Below, piece after piece: positions 63,706 to 64,000 of a stretch of 64,000 nucleotides of DNA. The stretch is from assembly GCF_905171775.1 (NCBI RefSeq), contig NC_053489.1, forward strand, positions 153,716,142 to 153,780,141, read 5' to 3'. The position numbers and the translations under genes are program-made. The DNA comes from Rana temporaria. Its lineage: Eukaryota; Chordata; Amphibia; Anura; Ranidae. Each line of letters opens with the position of its first letter. The first letter of the stretch is position 1. The notes below the pieces were generated by a model that was not told where the DNA came from, did no database searches, and worked only from the letters and a program-made list of their open reading frames with translations.

Positions 63706-64000
63706 TTAAAGCGGTTGTAAACCTTAATTTTTCACTTTTACCTACAGGTAAGCCTATAACAAGGCTTACCTGTAGGTAAAAAGAATATCTCCTAAACCTG
63801 TACGGTTTAGGAGATATTCCCCTCGCAATGCGGGCGGCGCATGCGCAGGGGGGATCCACGGCGAAAGATCCGGCAGCCGCCGGACCTTGCCTATTTTAAA
63901 TCTCCCGCGCACACGCGGGAGTGACGTCATCGCCGCTCCAGCCAATCACAGCGCTGGAGCGGCGCCGCTCCAGCCAATCACAGCGCTGGAGCGGCGATAC
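63706..64000. mobile_element. MITE start, runs off the window
   Basis: TTAAAGCGGTTGTAAACC resembles the ends at 13121 and 34779. It contains two hairpins (CCTACAGGTAAGCC/GGCTTACCTGTAGG, 63741-63774; ATATCTCCTAAACC/GGTTTAGGAGATAT, 63785-63818) and a tandem duplicate of CGCTCCAGCCAATCACAGCG near 63935-63990, with CCAAT boxes. The right end is outside the window. Confidence 0.5.

Overview
This window looks like intergenic DNA from a large vertebrate genome, most likely an anuran amphibian and plausibly a ranid frog. That is an inference from the repeat mix: L1-type LINEs with an ORF1 partner, L2, Penelope-like elements with hammerhead-like RNA motifs, PIF/Harbinger, piggyBac, hAT and Tc1 elements, and a Ty3/gypsy element with a SCAN-like capsid. 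I find no convincing host-gene exon, rRNA or tRNA gene. Nearly everything recognisable is a transposable element, often nested two or three deep, and the insertion order can be read from target-site duplications (TSDs).

Region by region. 1-8 kb: a degenerate repeat background holds a 5'-truncated minus-strand L1 (82-1200) and a near full-length plus-strand L1 (1611-7626), both with 16-bp TSDs. 8-15 kb: a Harbinger MITE, a TIR element containing a hAT element, a roughly 290-bp-arm inverted repeat, and an L2 LINE interrupted by a MITE. 15.4-19.3 kb: a TTAA-flanked piggyBac-type element interrupted by a Harbinger element that keeps a HARBI1 tail exon and a Myb/SANT-like partner gene. 20-22 kb: Tc1 remnant, MITE, long (AT)n. 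21.9-26.6 kb: a minus-strand L1 with intact ORF1, abutting an endogenous retrovirus remnant (26.6-29.5 kb) with an integrase holding three nonsense codons and an open 374-codon Env-like frame.

29.5-34.3 kb: two decayed Tc1 elements, one inside another inverted repeat. 34.8-43.2 kb: MITEs, a piggyBac copy still carrying part of a PGBD4-like transposase, a Penelope tail with a well-formed hammerhead-like motif (40521-40583), and a complete 923-bp non-autonomous piggyBac element. 43.4-49 kb: a second Penelope element, split by a hAT element (itself holding minisatellite arrays and a Penelope fragment) and by a 2.75-kb Harbinger-type element whose centre is a palindrome with ~1-kb arms and a mirrored TATA box. 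50.3-52.1 kb: a solo LTR split by a Harbinger MITE. 52.3-54 kb: another piggyBac copy split by a Harbinger MITE. 55.1-61.9 kb: a young Ty3/gypsy element on the minus strand with 1374-bp LTRs differing at one base by eye, and one 1243-codon Gag-PR-RT-RNaseH frame from which the integrase core is missing. 62-64 kb: piggyBac, Tc1, Penelope-like and MITE fragments.

The most notable items are the integrase-less Gmr1-like gypsy element, the hammerhead-like motifs of the Penelope elements, the giant palindrome, and the Harbinger element that lost its transposase but kept its DNA-binding partner. All coordinates and identities were read by eye; no alignment or search was run.
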